The notes under the pieces are model-generated. The model searched no databases, was not told the DNA's origin, and worked only from the letters and a program-made list of their open reading frames with translations. A DNA stretch of 64,000 bases from the NCBI RefSeq assembly GCF_900105055.1, contig NZ_FNTA01000004.1, positions 5,859,501-5,923,500 of the forward strand, in the 5' to 3' direction. Each line of letters begins with the position of its first letter. Within the stretch, counting starts at the first letter, position 1. This DNA is from Amycolatopsis lurida (GTDB taxonomy: Bacteria > Actinomycetota > Actinomycetes > Mycobacteriales > Pseudonocardiaceae). The translations under genes were made by a program, and so were the position numbers. Below are positions 38,310 through 46,079 of this stretch, piece by piece.

Positions 38310-38966
38310 TCAGACGCTGCGCAGGACCGACACCACGACGCCGAGCACGCTCGCGCGGTCTCCGTCGATGACGTCGTAGGCGGGGTTGCGCGGTTCGAGG
38401 TACACGTGGCCGTCGCGGCGGCGGTACACCTTGACCGTGGCCTCCTCGTCGATCATCGCGGCGACGATCTGGCCGGAGTGCGCCTCTTGCTGCTGCTTGA
38501 CCACGACGATATCGCCGTCGCAGATCGCCGCGTCGATCATCGAGTCACCGCGCACCCGCAGCCCGAAGACGTTGCCGCGCCCGGTGAGTTCCCGCGGCAG
38601 GGTCATCACGTCGTCGACGTGCTCGACGGCCGAGATCGGCGTTCCCGCGGCGATGTCACCGACGACGGGGACCGGCACGGAATCCTCTGTGGACACCTTC
38701 GACGAGGTGCCGTGCAGGAAGGCGCGGACGTCGATGGGGCGGGAGATCGAGCTGCTGCGGCGGAGGAAGCCCTTCTCCTCCAAGGCCGCGAGGTGCTTCG
38801 ACACCGAGGACGTCGAGCGGAGCCCGACCGCTTCACCGATCTCGCGCGTGCTCGGCGAGTATCCGTACTCCATCACCCATTCGCGGATGGTCAGCAGGAT
38901 CTTCTGTTGCCGCTCCGGCAGGGAAGCGGCTTCCTCGAACAGCTCGAGATCTTGGTAGGCGGTCAT
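38310..38966 (-). CDS. LexA-family self-cleaving repressor (probable paralogue)
   Basis: Protein of 218 residues with complete LexA layout. Winged helix-turn-helix at about 30-68 (STREIGEAVGLRSTSSVSKH), cleavage site A107-G108 in DIAAGTP, and catalytic Ser142 (RGDSMID) with Lys179 (ATVKVYRR). It should repress genes until RecA-stimulated self-cleavage. Actinobacterial housekeeping lexA normally sits next to nrdR; that context is absent, so this is probably a second copy. ATG 38966 is chosen; the frame stays open to 39236 through a decayed SnoaL gene. No good CGAAC-N4-GTTCG box is seen at its start, only a poor half match. Confidence 0.86.
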   Translation of the reverse strand: MTAYQDLELFEEAASLPERQQKILLTIREWVMEYGYSPSTREIGEAVGLRSTSSVSKHLAALEEKGFLRRSSSISRPIDVRAFLHGTSSKVSTEDSVPVPVVGDIAAGTPISAVEHVDDVMTLPRELTGRGNVFGLRVRGDSMIDAAICDGDIVVVKQQQEAHSGQIVAAMIDEEATVKVYRRRDGHVYLEPRNPAYDVIDGDRASVLGVVVSVLRSV

Positions 38967-38969
38967 CAG

Positions 38970-39236
38970 CGGAATGGTAGTTCGTGCAGGCCGCCGCGAT
39001 CGCCGCGGTGTCCCAGTGGAACGGCCGCACCGGTGGCTGATCTCGCTCAGGAAGCCCTGCTCCAGCATGTCGAAGACGTCCCAGGTGTCGCTCATCGCGG
39101 CGAAGAACCGCTCCACGCCCTCGTGGCGGCGCCAGACTCCGCCGTAGGGCAGGGAATCCGCCTGGTGCAGCACCACGGCGGGGGAGAAGAACGGGGCCGC
39201 CCGCAGCGAGGTACTCGGTGTCGTCACGACGACCAC
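38970..39236 (-). pseudogene. Decayed SnoaL-like (NTF2-fold) gene
   Basis: One frame reads VTTPSTSLRAA, then FFSPAVVLHQADSLPYGGVW ... AAMSDTWDVFDMLEQGFLSE, and a different frame reads VRPFHWDTAAIAA. Intact SnoaL proteins have these blocks in order with 20-30 further residues between, so internal deletions have removed sequence and shifted the frame. The relic runs into the LexA gene. The rest of 38967-39355 shows no other gene. Confidence 0.65.
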
Positions 39237-39355
39237 TGTGGTGCGCCAAGTCTCCGATCGCCGGCGGTCATCCGTCGTGGAGATCGGCCGGATGGCGACC
39301 AGGGCGAGCCGAAAGTCCGATCCCGCGGCCGGTTCCGCGAGGTTGACTCGATCGT

Positions 39356-39790
39356 ATGAACACGAAGATCACCGCGGCGGTTGTCGCCGCCGCGACGGCC
39401 ACGGTCGTCCTGTCCGGATGCGGTCTCAAGGAAGGACTGACCGAAAAGGCGAACGGGCACGTCAAGACGGTCGGCTACGCGACCGGCGCGGAGGGCAAGC
39501 GGAACGAGGACGCCCGCGTGCCGGAATGGGTGCCGGACGGGGCGACGTCGGTCACGGAGGTCATCCGGACCACGGGTTCGGAGCGGCTCCTGAAATTCAC
39601 CGGCGGAACGCTGCCCGCCCTCTGCGTGCCGGGGGTGGCCGCGACGCAGCCTGCCACGCTCGCCGCCCCGTGGTGGCCGCAGGGGCAGGAGAGCCGGACC
39701 GACAAGGTCTGCGGTGAATGGCATGTGCTGGTCCAGGGCACCGACGTGTACGCGTTCAAGCCGGAGACGTTGGTGAGCAAGAGGTCCTGA
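39356..39790 (+). CDS. Small lipoprotein, function unknown
   Basis: Protein of 144 residues with a lipoprotein signal peptide (TAAVVAAATATVVLSGC, lipidated Cys at about 22). The mature part has two further cysteines (ALCVPG and KVCGEW) likely to pair, and a pattern 'VPEWVPDGATSVTEVIRTTG' that suggests a small extracytoplasmic binding domain. No family is recognised. It ends 2 bp from the convergent MarR gene. ATG 39356 has no clear ribosome site. Confidence 0.72.
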   Translation: MNTKITAAVVAAATATVVLSGCGLKEGLTEKANGHVKTVGYATGAEGKRNEDARVPEWVPDGATSVTEVIRTTGSERLLKFTGGTLPALCVPGVAATQPATLAAPWWPQGQESRTDKVCGEWHVLVQGTDVYAFKPETLVSKRS

Positions 39791-39791
39791 G

Positions 39792-40241
39792 TCATTCCTC
39801 GGGGGCGAGCGCGTCGGCGCAGGCGGCGAGGTCGTGCAGCAGCCGGTCCCGCTGGTCCGCCGAAAACGGCGTGAGCATCCGATCCTGGACCGCGCGCACG
39901 ACGCCGCTGGCGGCGCGGAGCCGTTCGCGTCCCTCGGGGGTGAGCGTGCTGGGCAAGGCCCGCCCCTGAGGCGCCGTCGTCGGGCGGGTGATGAGCCCGC
40001 GGTCCTGCAGGCCACGCAGGACCAGGTTCATCGACTGCCGGGTGACGAACACGGCCCTGGCCAGTTCCGCGTTGGACAGCCCCGGCCGCTGCGAGAGCAC
40101 TTCGAGACAGGAGTACTGCGGCACGGTCAGATCTAGGGGGCGCAACGCGGTGTCCATCGCCGTCCGGAGCGCCGTCGCCGCTCGTTTCAGCATGTATCCC
40201 ACCGCTTGGTCCAGAGGCCCGACCTGCTCGCCTTGACTCAT
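39792..40241 (-). CDS. MarR-family transcription regulator
   Basis: Protein of 149 residues: dimer helix VGYMLKRAATALRTAMDTAL, core LTVPQYSCLEVLSQRPGLSN, recognition region AELARAVFVTRQSMNLVLRG and wing RPTTAPQGRALPSTLTPEG. It is divergent from a VOC-family gene at 40295. Two palindromes ATGTCA-N6-TGACAT lie between the starts, the first overlapping its own ATG. It should repress both genes, with a ligand that the VOC protein may bind or degrade. Confidence 0.9.
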   Translation of the reverse strand: MSQGEQVGPLDQAVGYMLKRAATALRTAMDTALRPLDLTVPQYSCLEVLSQRPGLSNAELARAVFVTRQSMNLVLRGLQDRGLITRPTTAPQGRALPSTLTPEGRERLRAASGVVRAVQDRMLTPFSADQRDRLLHDLAACADALAPEE

Positions 40242-40257
40242 GTCAGCATCATGACAT
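40240..40257. promoter_or_regulatory. MarR operator 1
   Basis: ATGTCA-GCATCA-TGACAT, 18 bp, overlapping the start codon of the MarR gene. Confidence 0.75.
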
Positions 40258-40266
40258 ACGTTGGCT

Positions 40267-40284
40267 ATGTCAACACGCTGACAT
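40267..40284. promoter_or_regulatory. MarR operator 2
   Basis: ATGTCA-ACACGC-TGACAT, 18 bp with the same arms and spacing as operator 1, centres 27 bp apart. It ends just before the ribosome site GGAGGA of the VOC gene. Confidence 0.75.
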
Positions 40285-40294
40285 GGAGGACGAC

Positions 40295-40666
40295 ATGACC
40301 GTGACCGGACCCGATTTCTTCTCACTGCAGGTACGCGACCTCGACCGCGCAGCCACGTTCTACGAAACCCACCTCGGGCTGAGCAGACTGCCCGTCGCAC
40401 CGCCGCACGCGGTGGTGTTCGGCACGAAGACGATCCCGTTCGCGGTGCGGGAACCCGTGCCGGGCACGGATCTCGACGCCATCTCCCCGCGGCCGGGATC
40501 AGGGGTGGCGATGTGGCTGCACGCCGACGACGCGCAGGGCCTGCACGACCGGCTGGCCGGCGCCGGCGTCACCATCCTCACGGAGCCGTTCGACGGGCCG
40601 TTCGGCCGCACGTTCGCCTTCGCGGACCCCGACGGCTACGCGATCACCGTGCACGACAAGGCCTGA
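40295..40666 (+). CDS. VOC-family (glyoxalase/dioxygenase superfamily) protein
   Basis: Protein of 123 residues: FFSLQVRDLDRAATFYETHL starts the first module and GVAMWLHADDAQGLHDRLAG the second, ending FAFADPDGYAITVHDK with the usual Asp-Pro-Asp-Gly turn. Short VOC proteins under MarR control commonly give resistance or detoxification by binding a toxic small molecule; the ligand here is unknown. ATG 40295 follows GGAGGA at 3 nt. It overlaps the convergent XRE gene by 168 bp at the 3' end. Confidence 0.86.
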   Translation: MTVTGPDFFSLQVRDLDRAATFYETHLGLSRLPVAPPHAVVFGTKTIPFAVREPVPGTDLDAISPRPGSGVAMWLHADDAQGLHDRLAGAGVTILTEPFDGPFGRTFAFADPDGYAITVHDKA

Positions 40667-41509
40667 GCCCGCCTGCCGCAGCAGTGCGAGGGCCTGCGCG
40701 TCGGACGAGCCGGCGGGGGTCGTGCACACGACCAGCAACTGATCCGGTGACCGGGCGATCGACAGGGTCTGCTGGGCCACCGTGACCGTGCCGACGACCG
40801 GATGCCGCAGTTCGTAGCTTTCGGCGTCACAGGGCCGCACGCGGTGGTCGCTCCAGAGCGCGACGAACTCGGGGCTCTTCATCGTCAGCTCGCCGATCAG
40901 CTCCGCGAGCAGCGGGTCTTCGGGATACTTGCCGACGGCGATCCGCAGGTTGCCGACCACCGCGCGGATCTTCCGCTTCCAGTCGGCGTACAGGTCCCGG
41001 CAATGCGGGTCCAGGAACAGCATCCGGCTCATGTTCGGCCGTCGCGCCGGGTCGTCCGGCGCGTGGAAGTCCAGATGCCCGCCCAGCAGGGCGTGACCGA
41101 GGGCGTTCCACGCCAGGACGTCCGAGCGGCGGCCGAGCACCAGGGCCGGAGCGTCGACGGTGCCCAGCAGATCCCGTGTCTCGTCGTGGAGCTTCTCGGG
41201 CCGTGGACGGCGTGCCCGCGGGACGCGGCGGGCGGCGGTGGCGAGCCTTTCGAGGTGTTCGCGTTCGTGGCCGTCGAGCCGGAGCGCGCGGGCGATGGCG
41301 TCGAGCACTTCGGCCGAGGCGCCGCGCGACATGCCCTGCTCCAGCCGCGCGTAGTAGGAGACGCTGACGCCCGCGAGCTGGGCCAGTTCCTCACGCCGCA
41401 GCCCGGCCACCCGGCGGCGCGCCCCGAAGTCACGCAAACCGACGTCTTCCGGGCGCAGCCGGGCCCGTCGCGCCCGCAGAAAGTCGCCGAGCGGGCCAGA
41501 TCCGTCCAT
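40499..41509 (-). CDS. XRE/MmyB-type regulator with an antisense C-terminal extension
   Basis: Regulator of 336 residues. The helix-turn-helix is RREELAQLAGVSVSYYARLE (about 43-62), followed by the MmyB-like ligand-binding domain (DAPALVLGRRSDVLAWNALG ... FLDPHCRDLYADWKRKIRAV ... SPDQLLVVCTTPAGSSDAQA). Members of this family normally end soon after that last block; here the frame runs about 55 codons more, all antisense to the VOC gene, which looks like loss of the original stop. ATG 41509. The divergent neighbour is the metallo-hydrolase at 41612, a likely target. Confidence 0.83.
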   Translation of the reverse strand: MDGSGPLGDFLRARRARLRPEDVGLRDFGARRRVAGLRREELAQLAGVSVSYYARLEQGMSRGASAEVLDAIARALRLDGHEREHLERLATAARRVPRARRPRPEKLHDETRDLLGTVDAPALVLGRRSDVLAWNALGHALLGGHLDFHAPDDPARRPNMSRMLFLDPHCRDLYADWKRKIRAVVGNLRIAVGKYPEDPLLAELIGELTMKSPEFVALWSDHRVRPCDAESYELRHPVVGTVTVAQQTLSIARSPDQLLVVCTTPAGSSDAQALALLRQAGSGLVVHGDRVAVGVREGERAAERPVERLREDGDAGAGQPVVQALRVVGVQPHRHP

Positions 41510-41611
41510 GAACCCGAGTATCCGTGCCGTGGCCACGCTCAGCCACACCCTCCCAGTGGGAGGAAAAGCAGGGCGTGGCCCGGGCGCTCACCGGCCTCCA
41601 GGCTCGGTGGC

Positions 41612-42517
41612 ATGGACGAAATCACCATCGGAGACGTCACGGTCACCCGGGTCAAGGAGTTCTACGGTTCGCTCGGCATGACGCCGGCCGAGTTCATGCC
41701 GGACAGCCCCGGCGGCGCGTGGGACGAACACCGTGACTGGCTGGCGCCCGACTTCTGGAACCCCGAGACGAACGAGTGCCGCACGGCGCTGCAGTCCTGG
41801 CTGATCCGCAGCGAAGGACGCACGATCCTCGTCGACACCGGGGTCGGCAACCACAAGGACCGGCCCTACGCGGCGGTGTGGAACCGCCTCGACACCGCCT
41901 ACCTCGACAACCTCGCGGCCGCCGGTGTGCGGCCCGAGGACGTCGACGTCGTGGTCAACACGCATCTGCACATCGACCATGTCGGCTGGAACACGCGGCT
42001 CGACGGCCGCACCTGGGTGCCGACCTTCCCGAACGCCGAGTATCTGCTGCCGCGGCCCGATTTCGACTTCTGGAATCCGGCCGAAGCGCACGATTCCGTG
42101 CTGGGGCGTGGAAATCAGAACGTCTTCGAGGACAGTGTCGCGCCGGTGCACGAGGCTGGGCTGACCCGCCTGTGGGACGGCACGCACCGCATCGACCGGA
42201 ATCTGCGGCTGGACCTCGCGCCCGGCCACACCCCGGGCTCGTCCGTGCTCACCCTGGAATCGGGTGGGGAGCGGGCGTTGTTCGTGGGCGACCTCGTGCA
42301 CACCGCGCTGCAGATCGTGGAGCCGGACACCAATTCGCCCTATTGCGAAGACCCGGCCGGATCCCGCGCCACCCGGCACAAACTGCTCGGCCAGGCCGCC
42401 GACGACAACGCTCTCGTCTTCCCCGCGCATTTCGGTGCCCAGGGCGCTCTGCGGGTCGAGCGCCGGGGATCGAAGTTCGCGATCGCGCGGTGGGCCGGGT
42501 TCTCCACCCTCTCCTGA
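41612..42517 (+). CDS. Metallo-beta-lactamase-fold hydrolase
   Basis: Protein of 301 residues. The metal motif is THLHIDHVGW (H118, H120, D122, H123), with further ligands in APGHTPGSS and FVGDLVHT and the final PAHFG. This set fits the MBL-fold family that includes lactonases and various hydrolases; substrate unknown. An extended N-terminal region (1-60) precedes the fold. The esterase gene starts 9 bp after its stop and the XRE regulator is divergent, so the three may form one control unit. Confidence 0.88.
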   Translation: MDEITIGDVTVTRVKEFYGSLGMTPAEFMPDSPGGAWDEHRDWLAPDFWNPETNECRTALQSWLIRSEGRTILVDTGVGNHKDRPYAAVWNRLDTAYLDNLAAAGVRPEDVDVVVNTHLHIDHVGWNTRLDGRTWVPTFPNAEYLLPRPDFDFWNPAEAHDSVLGRGNQNVFEDSVAPVHEAGLTRLWDGTHRIDRNLRLDLAPGHTPGSSVLTLESGGERALFVGDLVHTALQIVEPDTNSPYCEDPAGSRATRHKLLGQAADDNALVFPAHFGAQGALRVERRGSKFAIARWAGFSTLS

Positions 42518-42526
42518 GGAGTTTTC

Positions 42527-43792
42527 GTGTACGTACAAGCAGAAACCCCGTCCGGTGTCGTGCGCGGCCGCCGCGACTCCTTCGGTGAGCTCTACCAGGC
42601 CGTCCCGTACGCGGCGGCGCCGATCGGACCGGGTCGCTTCCTCCCGCCGTCGCCGCATCCGGGCTGGTCCGGCGTCCGCGACGGCACGCGGGCCGGGCCG
42701 ACGGCTCCCCAGCCGGTGCGTGACTTCAGCGGGCTCGACATGACCCCGTATTTCGGCCCCGGCTGGGCGCGCGGCGACGAGTACCTCACCGTCGACGTCC
42801 GGACGCCCGCGGCGGACGACGGCCGCCGTCCGGTCATGGTGTTCGTGCACGGCGGCGGTTTCGTCACCGGTTCGGCTCGCGCCGCGCTGTACGACGGAAG
42901 AGCGTTCGCGCGCGACGGCGTCGTCCTGGTGAAGGTGAACTATCGCCTCGGCGTCCCCGGTTTCCTCGACCTGGCGGGTACTCCGCCCAACCGGGGGCTG
43001 CTCGACGTGCTCGCCGCGCTCGGCTGGGTGCGGGACACGATCGCGGTGTTCGGGGGCGATCCGGGCAACGTCACCGTCTTCGGGCAATCCGCGGGGGCGA
43101 CGCTCACCGGCGCGCTGCTCGCGACGCCGGAGGCCAAGGGAATGGTCCACCGGGCGATCATCCAGAGCGGCAGCGGAACCGGCGCCTTCACACCGGAGCA
43201 GGCCGCCCGGGTCACGGCGGCGGCCGCTTCGGCGCTGGGAACCGAGCCTACCGCGCGAGCTTTCGGCGAGCTCCCGGACGAGCGGTTCGTGGAAATCCTG
43301 CCCGCGCTGGCCGGTCTCGATCTGCGGACCGAAAACGCCGGCGATCCGCTGGCCGGGCTGAGCCCGTTCAGCCTCGTGTCGCCGGTCCAGCCCGCCGACG
43401 GTCCGCTCGACGGCGACGTCGCGCTGCTCATCGGCACCAACACCGAGGAAGGAAACCTCTACGGCCGGCCAGATCTCGGGCACACACTGTTCGGCGCCGG
43501 TACCGAGCGCCTGGCGCGGGCGCACGCGCGGATCTCGGACGGTCACACCCATCGGTACTCGTTCGGCCATCGCTCGACGGCGTTGAACGGACGGCTCGGC
43601 GCCGCCCACACCGTCGAGTTGCCGTTCGTCTTCGACGTCGCGGGCGAGCCATGGCTGCACGGGGAGGCGGGCCTGCTCGGGCCCGATCCCGCCCCGGAAG
43701 GCCTCGCGGCCAGGATGCACGGCGCCTGGGTCGCCTTCGCGAGGACCGGCGATCCAGGCTGGTCCGCGGGCACCGTCGAATTCTTCGGCTGA
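42527..43792 (+). CDS. Carboxylesterase (type B), short form
   Basis: Serine esterase of 421 residues. Oxyanion loop FVHGGGFVTG (107-116), nucleophile elbow FGQSAGA with S188, acidic residue in IGTNTEEGNL, and His expected in GAAHTVELPF. Type B carboxylesterases usually reach about 480-500 residues, so some lid or linker segments are missing, but all catalytic parts are here. GTG 42527 lies 9 bp after the metallo-hydrolase stop, an operon; both could act on the same ester or lactone substrate. No signal peptide. Confidence 0.88.
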   Translation: MYVQAETPSGVVRGRRDSFGELYQAVPYAAAPIGPGRFLPPSPHPGWSGVRDGTRAGPTAPQPVRDFSGLDMTPYFGPGWARGDEYLTVDVRTPAADDGRRPVMVFVHGGGFVTGSARAALYDGRAFARDGVVLVKVNYRLGVPGFLDLAGTPPNRGLLDVLAALGWVRDTIAVFGGDPGNVTVFGQSAGATLTGALLATPEAKGMVHRAIIQSGSGTGAFTPEQAARVTAAAASALGTEPTARAFGELPDERFVEILPALAGLDLRTENAGDPLAGLSPFSLVSPVQPADGPLDGDVALLIGTNTEEGNLYGRPDLGHTLFGAGTERLARAHARISDGHTHRYSFGHRSTALNGRLGAAHTVELPFVFDVAGEPWLHGEAGLLGPDPAPEGLAARMHGAWVAFARTGDPGWSAGTVEFFG

Positions 43793-43854
43793 CAGCGCCT
43801 GCCAGCCGGGTGCCAGCGTCGTGTGCGCCGCCTGACAGCGGCCCTGAGCACGCT

Positions 43855-43871
43855 CTGGAATGTCATTCCAG
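43855..43871. promoter_or_regulatory. Palindrome before the FAD monooxygenase gene
   Basis: CTGGAAT-GTC-ATTCCAG, 7-bp perfect arms, 20 bp upstream of ATG 43892. The form fits a TetR- or MarR-type operator. No regulator of that type is adjacent. Confidence 0.5.
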
Positions 43872-43891
43872 AAGCGACTCGGGAGGTCACC

Positions 43892-45043
43892 ATGAACACA
43901 CCTGTCACGATCATCGGCGCCGGACTCGGCGGGCTCACCCTGGCCAGGGTCCTGCACGTCCACGGCATCCCGTCCGAGGTCTACGAAGCGGAAGCTTCCC
44001 CGACCTCGCGCCTGCAAGGCGGGATGCTCGACATCCACGACTACAACGGGCAGCTCGCCCTCGAAGCCGCCGGGCTCATGGACGAGTTCCGCGGCATCGT
44101 CCTGGAGGGCCGTCAGGCAATGCGGGTCCTCGAGTCGGATGGGACCGTCCTGTTCGAACGGGGCGACGACGGCACGGGCGGCCGCCCCGAGGCACAACGC
44201 GGGGACCTGCGGCGGATGCTGCTCGACTCGCTCCCCGAAGGCACCGTCCGGTGGGGACGCAAGGCGGTCGGCGCCCGGACGCTCGGCGACGGCCGCCACG
44301 AGGTCGCCTTCGACGACGGCACCACCGTCGTCGCGGGGCTCCTGGTCGGCGCGGACGGCGCCTGGTCGCGGATCAGGCCGCTGCTCACCGACGCCGTTCC
44401 CGAGTACTCCGGCAGCTCGTACGTCGAGACCTACCTGTACGACTCCGATACCCGTCATGTCGCCGTGGCCGAGACGGTCGGGGGCGGATCGATGGTCGGG
44501 ACGGGACCCACCGAGGGCACGAGTATCAACGCCCACCGGGAAAAAGGAGACACGCTGCACGCCTATGTGGAGCTGAGCAAGCCGTTGGAGTGGTTCGACT
44601 TCACCGACGCCGAAACCGCCAAGGCGCGGATCGCGGCGGAGTTCGACGGCTGGTCGCCGGAGCTCACCGCGCTGATCACCGAAAGCGACGTCGCGCCGAT
44701 CCATCGTCCTGCCTTCGCCTTGCCGTCCGGGCTGCGGTGGGAACGCGTCCCCGGCGTGACGTTGCTCGGCGACGCCGCGCATCTCGCACTGGCGAACGGG
44801 GAAGGCGCCAACCTGGCGATGCTCGACGGCGCCGAACTCGCCAAAGCCCTCGCCGGGCGTCCCGACGACGTCGAGACGGCTCTCGCCGAGTACGAACAGG
44901 CCATGTTCGTCCGCAGTGAAACGCCCATGGAGGAGGACTTCCTGCTCGAAAGCATCTTCGGGGAAGACATCCCCGAGCGGCTGCTGAAGCTGTTCGGGAT
45001 CGAGGAACGGAAGGCGTCACACGCACAGCGTCGCGATGGCTAA
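43892..45043 (+). CDS. FAD-dependent monooxygenase (TetX/PHBH-like)
   Basis: Flavoprotein hydroxylase of 383 residues. The FAD Rossmann motif is TIIGAGLGGLTLARVLHVHG, the second motif LLVGADGAWSRIR, and the third GDAAHLALANGEGANLAMLD. This set is the aromatic-hydroxylase/TetX group, which uses NAD(P)H and O2 to hydroxylate aromatic or polyketide substrates. ATG 43892 has GGGAGG about 6 nt upstream. The sigma-factor gene follows by 9 bp. A palindrome at 43855 may be its operator. Substrate unknown; self-resistance or degradation is possible. Confidence 0.88.
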   Translation: MNTPVTIIGAGLGGLTLARVLHVHGIPSEVYEAEASPTSRLQGGMLDIHDYNGQLALEAAGLMDEFRGIVLEGRQAMRVLESDGTVLFERGDDGTGGRPEAQRGDLRRMLLDSLPEGTVRWGRKAVGARTLGDGRHEVAFDDGTTVVAGLLVGADGAWSRIRPLLTDAVPEYSGSSYVETYLYDSDTRHVAVAETVGGGSMVGTGPTEGTSINAHREKGDTLHAYVELSKPLEWFDFTDAETAKARIAAEFDGWSPELTALITESDVAPIHRPAFALPSGLRWERVPGVTLLGDAAHLALANGEGANLAMLDGAELAKALAGRPDDVETALAEYEQAMFVRSETPMEEDFLLESIFGEDIPERLLKLFGIEERKASHAQRRDG

Positions 45044-45046
45044 TCT
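45041..45046 (+). promoter_or_regulatory. Candidate leaderless -10 box overlapping a stop codon (TAATCT)
   Basis: TAATCT ends 6 nt before ATG 45053 of the sigma-factor gene; its first three bases are the stop codon of the monooxygenase gene. No ribosome site precedes the ATG. Confidence 0.4.
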
Positions 45047-45052
45047 GGAGCG

Positions 45053-45997
45053 ATGCTGGTGGGTGCGCGCGAAGTCGAGGTGTTCGAGGCGGCCCGTGGC
45101 CGGTTGGAGGCGATCGCGTATCGCTTGCTGGGGTCCGCGAGCGACGCGGAGGACGCGGTGCAGGACACGTTCCTGCGCTGGCAGTCCGCCGACCACGGGT
45201 CCGTCGAGACACCCGAGGCCTGGCTGACGAAGGTGCTCACCAACCTCTGCCTCAACCGGCTCACCTCGGCGCGGGCCCGGCGGGAAACCTATGTGGGCCA
45301 ATGGCTGCCCGAGCCGGTCTTCGCGGGGGACCGGATGCTCGGGCCGTCCGACACCGTCGAGCAGCGTGAGTCGGTCTCGATCGCGATGCTCACGCTGATG
45401 GAGCGGCTCTCGGCCAGGGAGCGCGTCGTGTACGTGCTGCGCGAGGCGTTCGGGTACTCGCACGCCGAGATCGCCGAGGTGCTCGACGTGACCGAAGCGA
45501 ACTGCCAGCAGATCTACCGGCGTGCCAAGGGACATCTGGCCGCCGACCGCCGCCGGGTGGAGGTCGACGAGGCCGCCGCCCGCAAGATCGTCGAGGAGTT
45601 CCTCGCCGCGGCGCTCAGCGGCCGGACCGACACGCTGGTGCGGCTGCTGGCCGGCGACGCGGTCAGCATCGGCGACGGTGGCGGTGTGCTCTTCTCGCTG
45701 CCGCGGCCGGTCACCGGCGCGCTGCGGGTGGCGAGGTTCCTGCGCGGGCTTTTCAAGCCGAGCGCGGCCAAGTGGTCGTTGATCGGCGGCAAGCCCGTGC
45801 TGTTCCCCACCGTCGCCAACGGTGCGCCCGCGCTGGTGCTGATGGTGGAGGACCGGGTCGCCGGTGTCGTCTCCTTCGACCTGACCGCCGACGGCATCGC
45901 GGCGGTCCACGCCCAGGTGAACCCCGCCAAACTCGAGCGCGCGACGCGCCGGTGGGCCGAATCCGGGCACGGGGAGCCACTCGCCGTCGACTGGTGA
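45053..45997 (+). CDS. ECF41-type sigma factor
   Basis: Sigma factor of 314 residues. Region 2 (RLEAIAYRLLGSASDAEDAV) and region 4 (LSARERVVYVLREAFGYSHA) are joined by the ECF41 hallmark WLPEP; the C-terminal SnoaL-like extension has the hallmark GDGGG and ends with NPAKL (usual NPDKL). In ECF41 factors the extension, not an anti-sigma factor, controls activity. Genes for oxidoreductases and epimerases usually flank ECF41, and the NDH-2-like and NmrA genes downstream fit that. They are its likely targets. Confidence 0.92.
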   Translation: MLVGAREVEVFEAARGRLEAIAYRLLGSASDAEDAVQDTFLRWQSADHGSVETPEAWLTKVLTNLCLNRLTSARARRETYVGQWLPEPVFAGDRMLGPSDTVEQRESVSIAMLTLMERLSARERVVYVLREAFGYSHAEIAEVLDVTEANCQQIYRRAKGHLAADRRRVEVDEAAARKIVEEFLAAALSGRTDTLVRLLAGDAVSIGDGGGVLFSLPRPVTGALRVARFLRGLFKPSAAKWSLIGGKPVLFPTVANGAPALVLMVEDRVAGVVSFDLTADGIAAVHAQVNPAKLERATRRWAESGHGEPLAVDW

Positions 45998-46079
45998 CCC
46001 GGATCACAGTCCGCCGCTGTCAGGTTTCGTGCCGCTGTCCGGTTCAGGAAGCGAACACCGACCGGACAGGAGTGAGACC

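Noticed and set aside
38310..39236. SnoaL-LexA fusion protein of 308 residues
   Set aside because: The SnoaL part is internally deleted and its C-terminal block lies in another frame; the LexA start at 38966 gives the normal family length.
41588..44782. Open frame of 1064 codons on the minus strand
   Set aside because: Runs antisense through three well-supported genes and has shadow-frame composition.
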